From contig NZ_JACRWD010000001.1 of assembly GCF_014306135.1 (NCBI RefSeq), positions 930,001 to 994,000 on the forward strand: a DNA stretch of 64,000 nucleotides. Direction: 5' to 3'. Source of the stretch: Paraclostridium hominis. Its GTDB lineage: Bacteria > Bacillota > Clostridia > Peptostreptococcales > Peptostreptococcaceae. The position numbers were made by a program, and so were the translations under genes. Below, piece after piece: positions 34,898-44,881 of the stretch. The notes under the pieces are model-generated. The model did not search any database and was not told where the DNA came from. It saw only the letters and a program-made list of their open reading frames with translations. How positions within the stretch are numbered: position 1 is the first letter of the stretch; every line of letters starts with the position of its first letter.

Positions 34898-37800
34898 ATG
34901 ATGGACATTTTCAATATAGGAATTGATGTTGGATCAACTACAGTAAAAGTAGTTGTATTAGATAAAAACAAAAACATAGTATTTAAACAATACAAAAGAC
35001 ATTTATCAGATATAAAAAAAGCTGTTACAGAAGTATTAAGTGATACTTATGAAGTTATTGGAAATAAAAGTGTATCTATAGTTATAACTGGTTCAGGTGG
35101 AATGAATTTAGCAAATGATTTAGGTGTAGAATTTGTTCAAGAAGTAATAGCTAGTACAAAAGCTATTGAAAACTATAATCCAGAAACAGATGTAGTTATA
35201 GAATTAGGTGGAGAAGATGCAAAGATAATTTATTTAACAAATGGCATAGAACAAAGAATGAATGGAATATGCGCAGGTGGAACAGGATCATTTATAGATC
35301 AAATGGCAACACTTTTAAAAACAGATGCTAGTGGACTAAATGAATTAGCAAAAAATTATAAAAATATATACAATATAGCTGCAAGATGTGGAGTTTTTGC
35401 AAAAACTGATATACAACCGCTTATAAATGAAGGTGCTAGAAAAGAAGATATAGCAATGAGTATTTTCCACGCTGTAGTAGTTCAAACAATTAGTGTTTTA
35501 GCTTGTGGAAGAAAGATACAAGGAAAAGTAGCATTTTTAGGAGGACCATTATACTTTTTATCACAGTTAAGAAAAGCATTTATAGATGTACTTAATTTAA
35601 AAGATGAAGATATTGTATTCCCAAAAGATGCTCAATTATATATAGCTATGGGAGCCGCGCTATCATGTAAAAATGAAACTATTATGCTAAGTGATTTACT
35701 ATCAAAATTAAAAAATTCAAATTATGATGAAAGCAAAGATAGTAGTGGTCTTAAGCCTTTATTTGAAAATGAAAAAGTTTACATAAACTTTAAAGAAAGA
35801 CACGATAAAAATATTGTAAAAACTAAGGACATATCTAATTATAGTGGAAATTGCTTTTTAGGAATTGATGCAGGATCAACAACTACAAAAGTTGCATTAG
35901 TTGATGAAGATGGAAATTTATTATATTCAGATTATAAAAGCAATGAAGGTAATCCGCTAGATTCTACTATAAATATTTTAAATAAAATATATGATATTTT
36001 ACCACCTACAGCAAAAATAGTTAATTCTGCAGTTACAGGTTATGGAGAAGCATTACTTCAAAAAGCTTTAAAAATTGATATCGGAGAAATAGAAACAATA
36101 GCACATTATAAAGGGGCTAAATTTTTCTCACCTAATGTAGATTTTATATTAGATATCGGTGGCCAAGATATGAAGTGTCTTAAAATAAATAATGGAGTTA
36201 TAGAGACAATAATATTAAATGAAGCTTGTTCTTCTGGATGTGGATCTTTTTTAGAAACTTTTGCAAAATCATTACAATTAGACATAAAAGAATTTTCAGA
36301 AAAGGCACTATATTCTAAAAATCCAGTAGATTTAGGTTCAAGATGTACGGTTTTTATGAACTCAAGAGTAAAGCAAGCACAAAAAGAAGGGAATTCAGTA
36401 AATGATATAAGTGCAGGGCTTTCTTATTCAGTTATAAAAAATGCATTATATAAAGTTATAAAAGTAAAATCAAAAGAAGATATAGGTGAATTTCCTGTAG
36501 TACAAGGTGGAACTTTTTATAATGATGCTGTTTTAAGAGTGTTTGAAATATTAACTGATAGAGAAGTCGTAAGACCTAATATTGCCGGAATAATGGGAGC
36601 TTTTGGAGCTAGTATTATTGCAAAAGAAAAATATGAAAAAGGATATGAAACATCTTTATTAAATAAAGAATCTATTAATTTAATAAAATTAAAAATAACT
36701 ACTACTAGATGTAAAAAATGTTCTAACAACTGTTTATTAACTATAAATAGTTTTGGAAATGGGGATAAATTCATATCAGGAAATAGATGTGAAAGAGGAG
36801 TAGGATTAGAAAAAGCAGAAAACAAAAACATTAATTTATTTAAATACAAATATAAAAGAGTATTCAATTACGAAAGTCTAGACGCAAATCAAGCAAAACG
36901 AAAAGAAATAGGGATACCAAGAGTCTTAAATATGTATGAAGATTATCCACTATGGCATACAATACTTACAAATTTAGGATTTAGAGTTGTACTTTCTAGT
37001 AAATCTTCTAAAAATTTATATGAAAAAGGAATGGATTCAATTGCTTCAGAATCAGTTTGTTACCCAGCAAAGATGGTACATGGTCATATAAATGATTTAA
37101 TAGAAAAAGGTATCAAAAATATTTTTTATCCATGCATAAGACATGAACACAAAGAATTTGAAAATGTAGATAACCATTTTAACTGTCCTGTAGTTATGTC
37201 TTACTCAGAAGTCATAAAAAACAATGTTAGCGAAATAAAAGAAAATAATATTAATTTTATGAATCCATTTTTACCTATGAACAATAAAAACGCATTAAAG
37301 AAAAAATTATATGAAGAACTAAATAAAATTAAAAATTATGATAAAGAATTTATAGAAATAAGCAAAGAAGAAATAAATAAAAGTGTAGAACTAGGATTTA
37401 AAGAGTATGATAAGTTTAAAAAAGATATACAAAAAATGGGGGAAAAAGCTTTAAAACATATTGAAGAAAATAATATAAAAGGAATTGTTTTAGCTGGAAG
37501 ACCATATCATATCGATCCTGAAATAAATCATGGAATACCAGATCTTATAAACTCTTTAGATATGGCTGTTTTAACAGAAGATAGCATATGCCATCTAGGA
37601 AAATTAGATAATTCTTTAAGAGTTGTTGACCAATGGGCATATCATTCAAGATTATATAGAGCAGCAAATTTTGTAAGTTCTAGAAATGATTTATCTCTTG
37701 TACAATTAAATTCATTTGGTTGTGGATTAGATGCAGTTACAACTGATCAGGTTCAAGAAATTTTAAATAGCGAAGGTAAGATATATACTTGCATAAAAAT

Positions 37801-39184
37801 TGATGAAGGTAATAACTTAGGTGCAGCAAAAATAAGACTAAGATCCTTAAAAGCAGCTATAAAAGAAAGAGAAAAGAATAATATTGAAGGTATAAAAATT
37901 AAAAAAACATATACAAAAGGAAGCTTAAGTAAATCAATAAAAGAAAACTACAATATTTTAGTTCCTCAAATGTCACCTATACACTTTGAATTAGTAGAAC
38001 ATGGTGTAAAATCTTGCGGATATAATATGATTTTACTTAAAAGTTATGAAGGGGCTATTGAAGAAGGATTAAAATATGTAAACAATGATGCTTGTTATCC
38101 TGCAATAATTGTTATAGGCCAAATAATTAAAGCTCTTAAAAGTGGAAAATACGATTTAGACAAAACTTCTGTAGCAATAACTCAAACAGGTGGAGTTTGT
38201 AGAGCAACTAATTATATAGGGTTTTTAAGAAAAGCATTAAGTGATGCTGGCTATAAAGATATTCCTGTAATATCATTATCAGTAAATGGAGATGAAAAAA
38301 GTAATTTATATAGTGTATTTTCATTGAGTCTTATAAATAAAGTTTTAATGGGTGCTATTTATGGGGATTTACTTATGAAGGTTTTATATAGAGTAAGACC
38401 TTATGAAGTAGAAAAAGGAAGTGCTAATAAACTTTATCAAAAACATTTAGATATTTGTAAGAAAAGTTTAGAAAAAGGAAGTTTATCTCAATTTAAAGAA
38501 AATATATATAATATAGTTAAAGATTTTGATGAATTACCTATAACAGATGAGAAAAAACCTAGAGTAGGGTTAGTAGGAGAGATTTTAGTTAAATTCCATC
38601 CATTAGCAAATAATAATATTGTAGATATATTAGAACAAGAAGGTGCTGAGGCAGTTGTTCCAGAACTTATAAATTTCTTTTTAAGTTGTGCGTTTAATAC
38701 CTATTATAAAGCTGACAATTATTTAGATAAAAAATATAAAAAACTTTGTGGAAAGCTTACTATAAATGCTATAGCAATGTACCAAAAACATTATATGAAA
38801 GCTTTAAAAAATAGTAAAAGATTTAGTATGCCAAAAAATATTGAAGCTTTAGGAAAAACAGCTTCAAAAGTTATTTCTCTTGGAAATCAAGCAGGAGAAG
38901 GATGGCTTTTAACTGCAGAAATGATGGAACTTATTGAAAGTGGTGTGAAAAATATTATATGTATGCAACCTTTTGCTTGCCTACCAAATCATATAACTGG
39001 AAAAGGTGTAATAAAAGAGCTTAAGAGAGTTTATTCTAATATAAACATTGTACCTATTGATTATGATCCAGGAGCTAGTGAGGTTAACCAATTAAATAGA
39101 ATTAAACTGATGTTGTCTACTTCGTTTAGAAACTTAAATGAAGAAGATACAAAGTCACAAATCTTAACAACAAGCACAGTTTAA
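34898..39184 (+). CDS. 2-hydroxyacyl-CoA dehydratase activator-like ATPase, two-domain form (BadF/HgdC, DUF2229)
   Basis: The start is taken as ATG 34898, 5-6 bases after GGGGTGA; a GTG in frame at 34889 overlaps the ribosome site. 1428 residues: two ASKHA ATPase domains in tandem (first begins FNIGIDVGSTTVKVVVLD, second FLGIDAGSTTTKVALVD near residue 325), each with the activator motif (GGTGSFIDQMA; SSGCGSFLETFA) whose Cys ligates a shared [4Fe-4S] cluster. A DUF2229/dehydratase-like C-terminal half follows with Cys-rich segments (TTRCKKCSNNC; SVCYPAKMVHGH). It probably delivers low-potential electrons by ATP hydrolysis; the target enzyme is not next door. Confidence 0.92.
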   Translation: MMDIFNIGIDVGSTTVKVVVLDKNKNIVFKQYKRHLSDIKKAVTEVLSDTYEVIGNKSVSIVITGSGGMNLANDLGVEFVQEVIASTKAIENYNPETDVVIELGGEDAKIIYLTNGIEQRMNGICAGGTGSFIDQMATLLKTDASGLNELAKNYKNIYNIAARCGVFAKTDIQPLINEGARKEDIAMSIFHAVVVQTISVLACGRKIQGKVAFLGGPLYFLSQLRKAFIDVLNLKDEDIVFPKDAQLYIAMGAALSCKNETIMLSDLLSKLKNSNYDESKDSSGLKPLFENEKVYINFKERHDKNIVKTKDISNYSGNCFLGIDAGSTTTKVALVDEDGNLLYSDYKSNEGNPLDSTINILNKIYDILPPTAKIVNSAVTGYGEALLQKALKIDIGEIETIAHYKGAKFFSPNVDFILDIGGQDMKCLKINNGVIETIILNEACSSGCGSFLETFAKSLQLDIKEFSEKALYSKNPVDLGSRCTVFMNSRVKQAQKEGNSVNDISAGLSYSVIKNALYKVIKVKSKEDIGEFPVVQGGTFYNDAVLRVFEILTDREVVRPNIAGIMGAFGASIIAKEKYEKGYETSLLNKESINLIKLKITTTRCKKCSNNCLLTINSFGNGDKFISGNRCERGVGLEKAENKNINLFKYKYKRVFNYESLDANQAKRKEIGIPRVLNMYEDYPLWHTILTNLGFRVVLSSKSSKNLYEKGMDSIASESVCYPAKMVHGHINDLIEKGIKNIFYPCIRHEHKEFENVDNHFNCPVVMSYSEVIKNNVSEIKENNINFMNPFLPMNNKNALKKKLYEELNKIKNYDKEFIEISKEEINKSVELGFKEYDKFKKDIQKMGEKALKHIEENNIKGIVLAGRPYHIDPEINHGIPDLINSLDMAVLTEDSICHLGKLDNSLRVVDQWAYHSRLYRAANFVSSRNDLSLVQLNSFGCGLDAVTTDQVQEILNSEGKIYTCIKIDEGNNLGAAKIRLRSLKAAIKEREKNNIEGIKIKKTYTKGSLSKSIKENYNILVPQMSPIHFELVEHGVKSCGYNMILLKSYEGAIEEGLKYVNNDACYPAIIVIGQIIKALKSGKYDLDKTSVAITQTGGVCRATNYIGFLRKALSDAGYKDIPVISLSVNGDEKSNLYSVFSLSLINKVLMGAIYGDLLMKVLYRVRPYEVEKGSANKLYQKHLDICKKSLEKGSLSQFKENIYNIVKDFDELPITDEKKPRVGLVGEILVKFHPLANNNIVDILEQEGAEAVVPELINFFLSCAFNTYYKADNYLDKKYKKLCGKLTINAIAMYQKHYMKALKNSKRFSMPKNIEALGKTASKVISLGNQAGEGWLLTAEMMELIESGVKNIICMQPFACLPNHITGKGVIKELKRVYSNINIVPIDYDPGASEVNQLNRIKLMLSTSFRNLNEEDTKSQILTTSTV

Positions 39185-39231
39185 GATATATATTAAATTT
39201 TTAAAGTACTATATAATAGGAGTGCTATAAA

Positions 39232-40299
39232 ATGAATGAAAATTATAAATTATGTGAACTAAAAGGTGCATGGATAGCGACAGTTTACGGTATAGATTGG
39301 CCAAAAACACAAAATAATATAGATGCTCAAAAACAAGAATTCATAGAAATTTTAGATAAATTACAAAGTCTAAAATTTAATTCTGTGTTTGTTCAAATTA
39401 GACCTACATCAGATACTTTTTATAAATCAAAAATAAATCCATGGTCAAAATATATTACAGGAACACAGGGGAAAAATCCTGGATATGATCCACTTGAATT
39501 TTTTATAAAAGAAACACATAAAAGAAATATGAAGTTTCATGCTTGGCTAAACCCATACAGAATAACTACGCAAGGAATAAATTTAGATGATTTATCAAAT
39601 AATCATCCAGCAAAATTAAATCCAAGTTGGGTACTGTCATATAATAATTCACTTTTTTATGATCCTAAAAATTTAGAAGTTATAAATTATATAGCTACAA
39701 CTATTTTTGAAATAGTATCAAATTACAATATAGATGGCATCCACTTTGATGATTATTTTTATCCATACAACTATCCATTACCACAAGGCGAAGATAAGGA
39801 TGGGGTACTTGCTAATTCTAGGCGTGAAGCTGTAAATAATATGATTAGATTAGTAAATAAAGTTATAAAATCAACAAATCCATGCGTTTTATTTGGAATA
39901 AGTCCTTTTGGAGTATGGAAAAATAAAAGTAGTGATATTAAGGGATCAGAAACTAACAATTTAGAAAGTTACTATAGTTTATATGCAGATACTTTAAGTT
40001 GGATAAAGGAAGAGATTATAGATTATATAGCGCCACAAATTTACTGGACTATAAAAGATAAAAATAGTCCATATGAAGTTTTAGTAAAATGGTGGTCAGA
40101 TGTAGTAAAATGTACGAATGTTAAACTGTATATAGGGCAAAACATAAGTGATATAGATATAGTAAAGCAAATAGATAAACAAATAAATATAAATAGAAAA
40201 TATAAAGAAGTTAAAGGAAGTATATTTTTTGGAATGAAAAACATACTGAATAATACCGAAAATATAACAGAAAAGTTATTTAATGATATATATTTATAA
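39232..40299 (+). CDS. Putative glycoside hydrolase, GHL10 (DUF187) family
   Basis: 355 residues. LKGAWIATVYGIDWP at the start, FNSVFVQIRPTSDTFYKSKINPWSKYITG, KFHAWLNPYRI, DGIHFDDYFYPY (probable catalytic acidic pair) and LFGISPFGVWKN follow the GHL10/DUF187 TIM-barrel pattern. Most relatives are lipoproteins; this one lacks a signal peptide, so it is cytoplasmic or released by other means. The start lies behind TAGGAGTGC, 47 bases after the activase stop. Substrate unknown, possibly peptidoglycan-related or storage glycans. Confidence 0.88.
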   Translation: MNENYKLCELKGAWIATVYGIDWPKTQNNIDAQKQEFIEILDKLQSLKFNSVFVQIRPTSDTFYKSKINPWSKYITGTQGKNPGYDPLEFFIKETHKRNMKFHAWLNPYRITTQGINLDDLSNNHPAKLNPSWVLSYNNSLFYDPKNLEVINYIATTIFEIVSNYNIDGIHFDDYFYPYNYPLPQGEDKDGVLANSRREAVNNMIRLVNKVIKSTNPCVLFGISPFGVWKNKSSDIKGSETNNLESYYSLYADTLSWIKEEIIDYIAPQIYWTIKDKNSPYEVLVKWWSDVVKCTNVKLYIGQNISDIDIVKQIDKQININRKYKEVKGSIFFGMKNILNNTENITEKLFNDIYL

Positions 40300-40331
40300 A
40301 ATACTTATATTAATAAGGAACTAAGGTTTAT

Positions 40332-40369
40332 AAAAATACTCATAGGTTATAACTTATGAGTGTTTTTTA
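40332..40369 (+). terminator. Terminator after the GHL10 gene
   Basis: AAATACTCATA and TATGAGTGTTTTTT around a loop of about 10 bases. Confidence 0.88.
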
Positions 40370-40399
40370 TACTACTACACCAACTACCTACATAGTAAA

Positions 40400-40432
40400 C
40401 TTATTTGTAATATCAAGAAAACTACAAATAAA
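40400..40432 (+). repeat. Small inverted repeat upstream of the alcohol dehydrogenase gene
   Basis: TTATTTGTA and TACAAATAA around about 14 bases. Possible operator; the remaining stretch to 40623 shows no gene. Confidence 0.4.
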
Positions 40433-40623
40433 TGGCTTTTGATATAAGAATTTTTAAAAATTTTTCTTTATAAATTTCTTAATTTTGTAATTACATTAAA
40501 AATATAATTGTTGGGGGATTTATGGCTAGTTATTAAATTTGATTTGAATTTTTATGTAAAAATTTGAGAACAATTAAAAAAATATGGTATTATAAATACA
40601 TAAAGCAAAAGGAGATGAATATT

Positions 40624-41784
40624 ATGCTAGATTTTGAGTTTTATAATCCAACTAAAATCGTCTTTGGAAAAGATAAAATAGAAAAATTAAACGATCTTGT
40701 TGATAAAGATGCTAGAGTATTAATTCTTTATGGTGGAGGAAGTATCAAAAAGTTTGGTACTTTAGATAAAGTAAAAGAAGCTTTAAAAGGTCGTGAAATA
40801 TTTGAATTCTCAGGAATAGAACCAAATCCTAAGTACGAAACGTTAATGAAAGCAGTAGAAGTAGTAAAAAAAGAAAATATAAACTTTTTATTAGCTGTTG
40901 GTGGTGGATCTGTAATGGATGGAACAAAGTTTGTAAACTTAGCAGCTAATTATGATGGTGAAGACAAAACAGATTTATTAAAATATGGATTTACACCAGT
41001 ACCAGTTTCAAAAGGATTACCTATAGGAACTGTAGTTACTTTACCTGCAACAGGTTCAGAAATGAACGGAGGGGCAGTTATTAGTTACGATGGTGGAAAA
41101 TTCTCAGTAAGAAGTCCATTATCATTTCCGAAATTTTCAATACTAGACCCAACATTAACATATACATTACCAAAAACACAAGTTGCAAATGGTGTTGTTG
41201 ATACTTTTATACATGTACTTGAACAATATGCTACATATCCAGTAGATGCAAGATTCCAAGATAGAACAGCGGAAGGTATTTTAAAAACTTTAATAGAAAT
41301 AGGAAGAAAAACTATAGATAATCCAACTGATTATGATGCAAGAGCAAATCTTGTCTGGTGTGCAACTATGGGACTTAACGGACTTATAGCTGCTGGAGTA
41401 CCACAAGATTGGACAACTCATAAAATAGGACATGAATTAACTGCTATATATGGAATAGACCATGCTAAAACCTTAGCCACTATACTTCCAGCACTTTGGG
41501 AAGTTAGAAGAAAAGAAAAAGGAGCTAAGATAGTTCAATATGCTGAACGTGTTTGGGACATAAAAGAAGGTAGCGATGATGAAAAAATTGACTTAGCTAT
41601 AAGTAAAACTCGTGAATTCTTTGAAAGCTTAGATATGCCAACTCATTTATCTAAATATGGACTTACAAAAGATGATGTAGATACTGTAGTAGATTCACTA
41701 AATCGTCATGGTATGACTAATTTATCAGAAACTGGTGATTTAGGATTAGATATAAGTCGTAAAGTAATTGAAAAAGCATTATAA
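40624..41784 (+). CDS. Iron-containing alcohol dehydrogenase (butanol dehydrogenase-like)
   Basis: The start is set at 40624 after AAGGAGATG; the open frame upstream has no ribosome site. 386 residues, matching BdhA/YqhD-type enzymes. NAD(P)H-binding GGGSVMDGTKF near residue 95, then the metal ligands: Asp in VANGVVDTFIHVLEQY (with His), THKIGHELTAIYGIDHAKTLA with two His. It reduces aldehydes such as butyraldehyde to alcohols in fermentation, NADPH being the usual cofactor of this branch. Monocistronic with a strong terminator shared with the gene on the other strand. Confidence 0.93.
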   Translation: MLDFEFYNPTKIVFGKDKIEKLNDLVDKDARVLILYGGGSIKKFGTLDKVKEALKGREIFEFSGIEPNPKYETLMKAVEVVKKENINFLLAVGGGSVMDGTKFVNLAANYDGEDKTDLLKYGFTPVPVSKGLPIGTVVTLPATGSEMNGGAVISYDGGKFSVRSPLSFPKFSILDPTLTYTLPKTQVANGVVDTFIHVLEQYATYPVDARFQDRTAEGILKTLIEIGRKTIDNPTDYDARANLVWCATMGLNGLIAAGVPQDWTTHKIGHELTAIYGIDHAKTLATILPALWEVRRKEKGAKIVQYAERVWDIKEGSDDEKIDLAISKTREFFESLDMPTHLSKYGLTKDDVDTVVDSLNRHGMTNLSETGDLGLDISRKVIEKAL

Positions 41785-41797
41785 TTAAATGTTAAAT

Positions 41798-41842
41798 AAA
41801 AACTACCAATCTGCTAAGATAAATAACATATTGGTAGTTTTT
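41798..41842 (+). terminator. Bidirectional terminator
   Basis: AAAAACTACCAAT and ATTGGTAGTTTTT, 13-bp stem, between convergent genes. Confidence 0.92.
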
Positions 41843-41852
41843 TATATATTTA

Positions 41853-43136
41853 TTAATATCTTTTAGTTGAATCTAATTTTTCGGCCCAAATTTCTTCTAA
41901 TTTTTTTAAATCCTCTTTAAAAGATTCTTTGCTTTGAGTGTCTTTTTTTTCTATTTCTTCCAAAACTTCAAATGTAAAGGAATTTGCACCAAACTCTTTC
42001 CAATCTTTGTTCATTTTAGGGTGCATACCCATATCTGTCTTTACACTAAAGTCAAATCTATTTTTAGTGCTTTTTAAATCTATATCATTCATTAATAGAT
42101 ACTTACCACTAATTGTATTTGTTATTTTATAAATTCCACCAGTAACAGGGCGTTCTTTATATTCCATAACAAATTCTTTTTTTCTTTTTTCTTTATTACT
42201 CATTTTTTCATCACCTACTTTATTATCATTAGCTTTTTTATTTTCTAAAGCTTTTTTCTTATTTCTACTTTTAATAACGTTAGAACAATTTCTACAAGAA
42301 GGAGTACAATATTTTTCTCTTTCACTTTTAGCTATAAAAGCACTTTTACAATATTCACATCTAGTTAATATATTATTTTCATCAGTCACTGCAAAAGCAT
42401 ATATAGTTTCTATAGTAGTTTTAAGCGAATCAAATTCCCATTCAATAATTGGCTTATCTAATACTCCTATAGTTATTCCTATTTTTTCTGCTTTAAATTT
42501 ACCCGCCATAATAGTAACAGCTTCTGTTAAGTTAGCGTTTTTGTATATAAGTAGTTGGTTAATATGTGTAGAGATATTTTTCGCAAAATCTAAAATCCAA
42601 TCTACTTCTTCACAGTAAAATCTTGAAAATACAAGGTCTAATATAAGTGGTCTTTTACCATAAAATTTAGGAGAATCTTCTAACTTATGTACTGTTAAGT
42701 GTTTACCCATTTTTCTAATATATAATTCTTCTTCTTCACAAAATGGTAAGAATAAATCAAGGTATTTATCTACGTCCATAATACCTTCTTTTTTTATACA
42801 GTTGTTTTCTACAAAAAGTACCTTTTCTTCACCTATTATGTTTCTATTGTAAACACTAGAAGCTATTAAACCTAATAAACCATATTTTTTTGCAAATACT
42901 ATTAATTTATTTTCAATAGTACTTTTTTCAATAGATTTATCTAATGCAAAATCACCTAATTTTATTAAGTCAAAAACTAATTCATTTGCATTATCAAAAG
43001 GATTATACATAGTAAAGTAAGAAGATTCAATTGGGCAAATATATTTTTTTCCTTTTTTATTTTCTTTTATTTCGTAGTCGCTATACCTAATCCAATCGGA
43101 TTTAAATTGCCCGATCAAGTTAATATTTTTTTTCAT
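41853..43136 (-). CDS. Zinc-ribbon (CGNR-like) protein fused to a GIY-YIG nuclease-like domain
   Basis: 427 residues. The N-terminal ~250 residues resemble no well-known family. A metal-binding finger follows near residues 260-284 (CEYC, then CTPSCRNC), as in CGNR/ABATE-type proteins. After a lysine-rich linker, residues 333-425 form a GIY-YIG-type domain: TGGIYKITNTISGKYLL, then KDWKEFGANSFTFEVLEEIEK. The linker contains AGGTGATGAAAAA followed by ATG (Met312, base 42203), a good internal ribosome site and start for the GIY-YIG part alone. It may thus be a fusion of two once-separate genes or make two products. Role unknown; DNA or RNA binding is likely. Confidence 0.75.
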   Translation of the reverse strand: MKKNINLIGQFKSDWIRYSDYEIKENKKGKKYICPIESSYFTMYNPFDNANELVFDLIKLGDFALDKSIEKSTIENKLIVFAKKYGLLGLIASSVYNRNIIGEEKVLFVENNCIKKEGIMDVDKYLDLFLPFCEEEELYIRKMGKHLTVHKLEDSPKFYGKRPLILDLVFSRFYCEEVDWILDFAKNISTHINQLLIYKNANLTEAVTIMAGKFKAEKIGITIGVLDKPIIEWEFDSLKTTIETIYAFAVTDENNILTRCEYCKSAFIAKSEREKYCTPSCRNCSNVIKSRNKKKALENKKANDNKVGDEKMSNKEKRKKEFVMEYKERPVTGGIYKITNTISGKYLLMNDIDLKSTKNRFDFSVKTDMGMHPKMNKDWKEFGANSFTFEVLEEIEKKDTQSKESFKEDLKKLEEIWAEKLDSTKRY

Positions 43137-43188
43137 TGATCATCACCTTTTTCTATTGTTAATATATTTAATAGATTTAACTATTAAC

Positions 43189-43216
43189 ATAATAAATCTT
43201 TTTTTTTATATTGTCA
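43189..43216 (-). promoter_or_regulatory. Promoter of the zinc-ribbon/GIY-YIG gene
   Basis: On the minus strand TTGACA (43216-43211), 16-base spacer, TATTAT (43194-43189), about 53 bases before the start codon. Confidence 0.6.
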
Positions 43217-43263
43217 AGTATACTTATAACTTTCAAATTAATTTAAAATAAGAAAAATAACAT

Positions 43264-43339
43264 CGAAGAGTGGAGCAGTTGGCAGTTCGTTGGGCTCGTA
43301 ACTCAAATGTTGCAGGTTCGAGTCCTGCCTTTGCAACCA
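43264..43339 (+). tRNA. Initiator-type tRNA with anticodon CGT (variant or decayed fMet tRNA)
   Basis: A 76-base cloverleaf including encoded CCA. Initiator marks are clear: C1 opposite A72, A11-U24 in the D-stem, and G29, G30, G31 in the anticodon stem paired with C41, U40 and C39 (one G-U instead of three G-C). The anticodon loop is CTCGTAA, so the anticodon (43297-43299) is CGT, where initiator tRNA has CAT: one A-to-G change. D-, T- and anticodon stems pair fully; the acceptor stem has one mismatch (A3-G70) and one G-U. Scanners might call it tRNA-Thr(CGT). It may be a non-functional duplicate or an unusual initiator. No strong promoter seen; a terminator follows. Confidence 0.72.
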
Positions 43340-43345
43340 ATATGT

Positions 43346-43383
43346 AAAAAACTCTCATATCTTTTGATATAAGAGTTTTTTTA
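43346..43383 (+). terminator. Bidirectional terminator of the tRNA and the permease gene
   Basis: AAAAAACTCT(C)ATATC and GATAT(A)AGAGTTTTTT around TTTT. Confidence 0.88.
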
Positions 43384-44754
43384 TATAATAAACATAGCAA
43401 CTATAGTAGTAACAATTAAGCCAGTTCCAACAGGAATCAAATTTCTCTTTGCTAGTTCTATAGGGTCAACACCACATATAGCTGATGAAGAAATAACAGC
43501 CCACGGAACTAAACAACCTCCACCTGTCCATATAGCACCAATTTGACCAAGAGCAGCTAAAGTTCCAACATTAACATCTACAGCATTACCAAATACTGAA
43601 GCAGTAGAACCAGCTAAAGCCATTCCTGAAAATCCAGATCCATCTAAACCAGTTATACAACCTACTATAGTCTCAATACCACAAACGATATATTTATTTA
43701 ATGGGATAGCTTCAGATAAAGCAACACCTATATCAGATAACAAACCTTGTGAAGCTTGAGGAAGTACATCTCCTAAAAGGTTAGTTAAAGGAGCAACTTC
43801 ACCCATATAGAAAAATGCACCTATTGGAATAATTACTGCAAATATTCTCATTCCAAATAAAAATCCATCAGTTATATTTTCACATATTTTATCTAAACTA
43901 TTTTTACCGTGGTTTATTATATTTATAATAATTAATAAAAATATAGCTGTTCCTCCAAGCAGTGCAGTTGCATTTGAACCTTTTAACTCAAAAACTAACA
44001 TAGCAATTATATCTAATAAAAATAAAATTAATACTAAAAATGTAGCTATTTTTGCTTTAATGTTAAATGTTTTTATGTTTATTTCTTTACTTTTACTTAT
44101 TTCATTTTTAAACAATCCTTTTTTGATATCTTTTTTTAGCATATAAAAAGCTACACCTATGGTAACTATAGACATAACCCAAAATAAAATCATACCATTA
44201 TTTATTACATCAGATACTTTTAAACCAGCAGCTCCAGAAGTTATACTAGGTGCACCTTGAATTATAAAATCAGTTGAAAGCGCAAATCCATGACCAAATA
44301 AATTAAGAGCTATGGCAACACCAATATTAGGAAGGCCAGATCTTACAGCTATAGGCAAAAATATTGAACCAACTAAAGCTACTGCTGGGCTAGGCCAGAA
44401 AAACCAAGAAAGTATTGTCATAGATATACCAACTGTAAAAAATGCAGTCGTTTCATTTTTGATTACTTTTAAAAATGGTTTAACCATATACTCTATAGCA
44501 TAATTATCTTCCAAGGCTTTTGATAATGACACCATCATAGCAATTATCATTATAATAGGACCTAATTCCCCTAAAGATATTATTAAACCATCAAAAATAG
44601 CTCCAACTGATTTAGCTAAATTATTAGTGTAAAATAAAGCTAGACAAAATACACCAAGCATACAAGGTACGATTGTGTCTTTTTTCATTATCATAGCAAT
44701 TAATATTATTAAGATAAAGAAAATGTAAATGTAATGGGCTCCTGTTAATATCAT
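43381..44754 (-). CDS. Polytopic permease of the ion-transporter type (organic anion uptake, specificity unknown)
   Basis: 457 residues, 11-12 predicted helices. Two half-repeats each with a Gly/Pro-rich re-entrant-like segment (SWFFWPSPAVALVGSIFLPIAVRSGLPNIG; GLDGSGFSGMALAGSTASVFG). The general look is that of GntP/DcuC/short-chain fatty-acid transporters of the IT superfamily, but I cannot assign one family. It probably takes up a small organic acid with protons or sodium. The minus-strand ribosome site AAAAGGGGGAT lies before the start. It is divergent from the TipA-like regulator, which might control it. Confidence 0.75.
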   Translation of the reverse strand: MILTGAHYIYIFFILIILIAMIMKKDTIVPCMLGVFCLALFYTNNLAKSVGAIFDGLIISLGELGPIIMIIAMMVSLSKALEDNYAIEYMVKPFLKVIKNETTAFFTVGISMTILSWFFWPSPAVALVGSIFLPIAVRSGLPNIGVAIALNLFGHGFALSTDFIIQGAPSITSGAAGLKVSDVINNGMILFWVMSIVTIGVAFYMLKKDIKKGLFKNEISKSKEINIKTFNIKAKIATFLVLILFLLDIIAMLVFELKGSNATALLGGTAIFLLIIINIINHGKNSLDKICENITDGFLFGMRIFAVIIPIGAFFYMGEVAPLTNLLGDVLPQASQGLLSDIGVALSEAIPLNKYIVCGIETIVGCITGLDGSGFSGMALAGSTASVFGNAVDVNVGTLAALGQIGAIWTGGGCLVPWAVISSSAICGVDPIELAKRNLIPVGTGLIVTTIVAMFII

Positions 44755-44881
44755 TATGCTTATCCCCCTTTTAAGTGATAGTTAATTATATGACATATAA
44801 CCTTTATTAGTTACATACAAAAAATTAAGTAAGTTGAAATCATAAGTAGAAAATTATAAACTTATAATAGAAAATTTACTA

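Noticed and set aside
36517..36867. Minus-strand ORF inside the activase gene
   Set aside because: Antisense shadow of a well-conserved domain, no start signal.
43264..43339. Ordinary tRNA-Thr(CGT)
   Set aside because: C1 opposite A72, A11-U24 and the G-rich anticodon stem mark an initiator-derived tRNA, not a threonine elongator.
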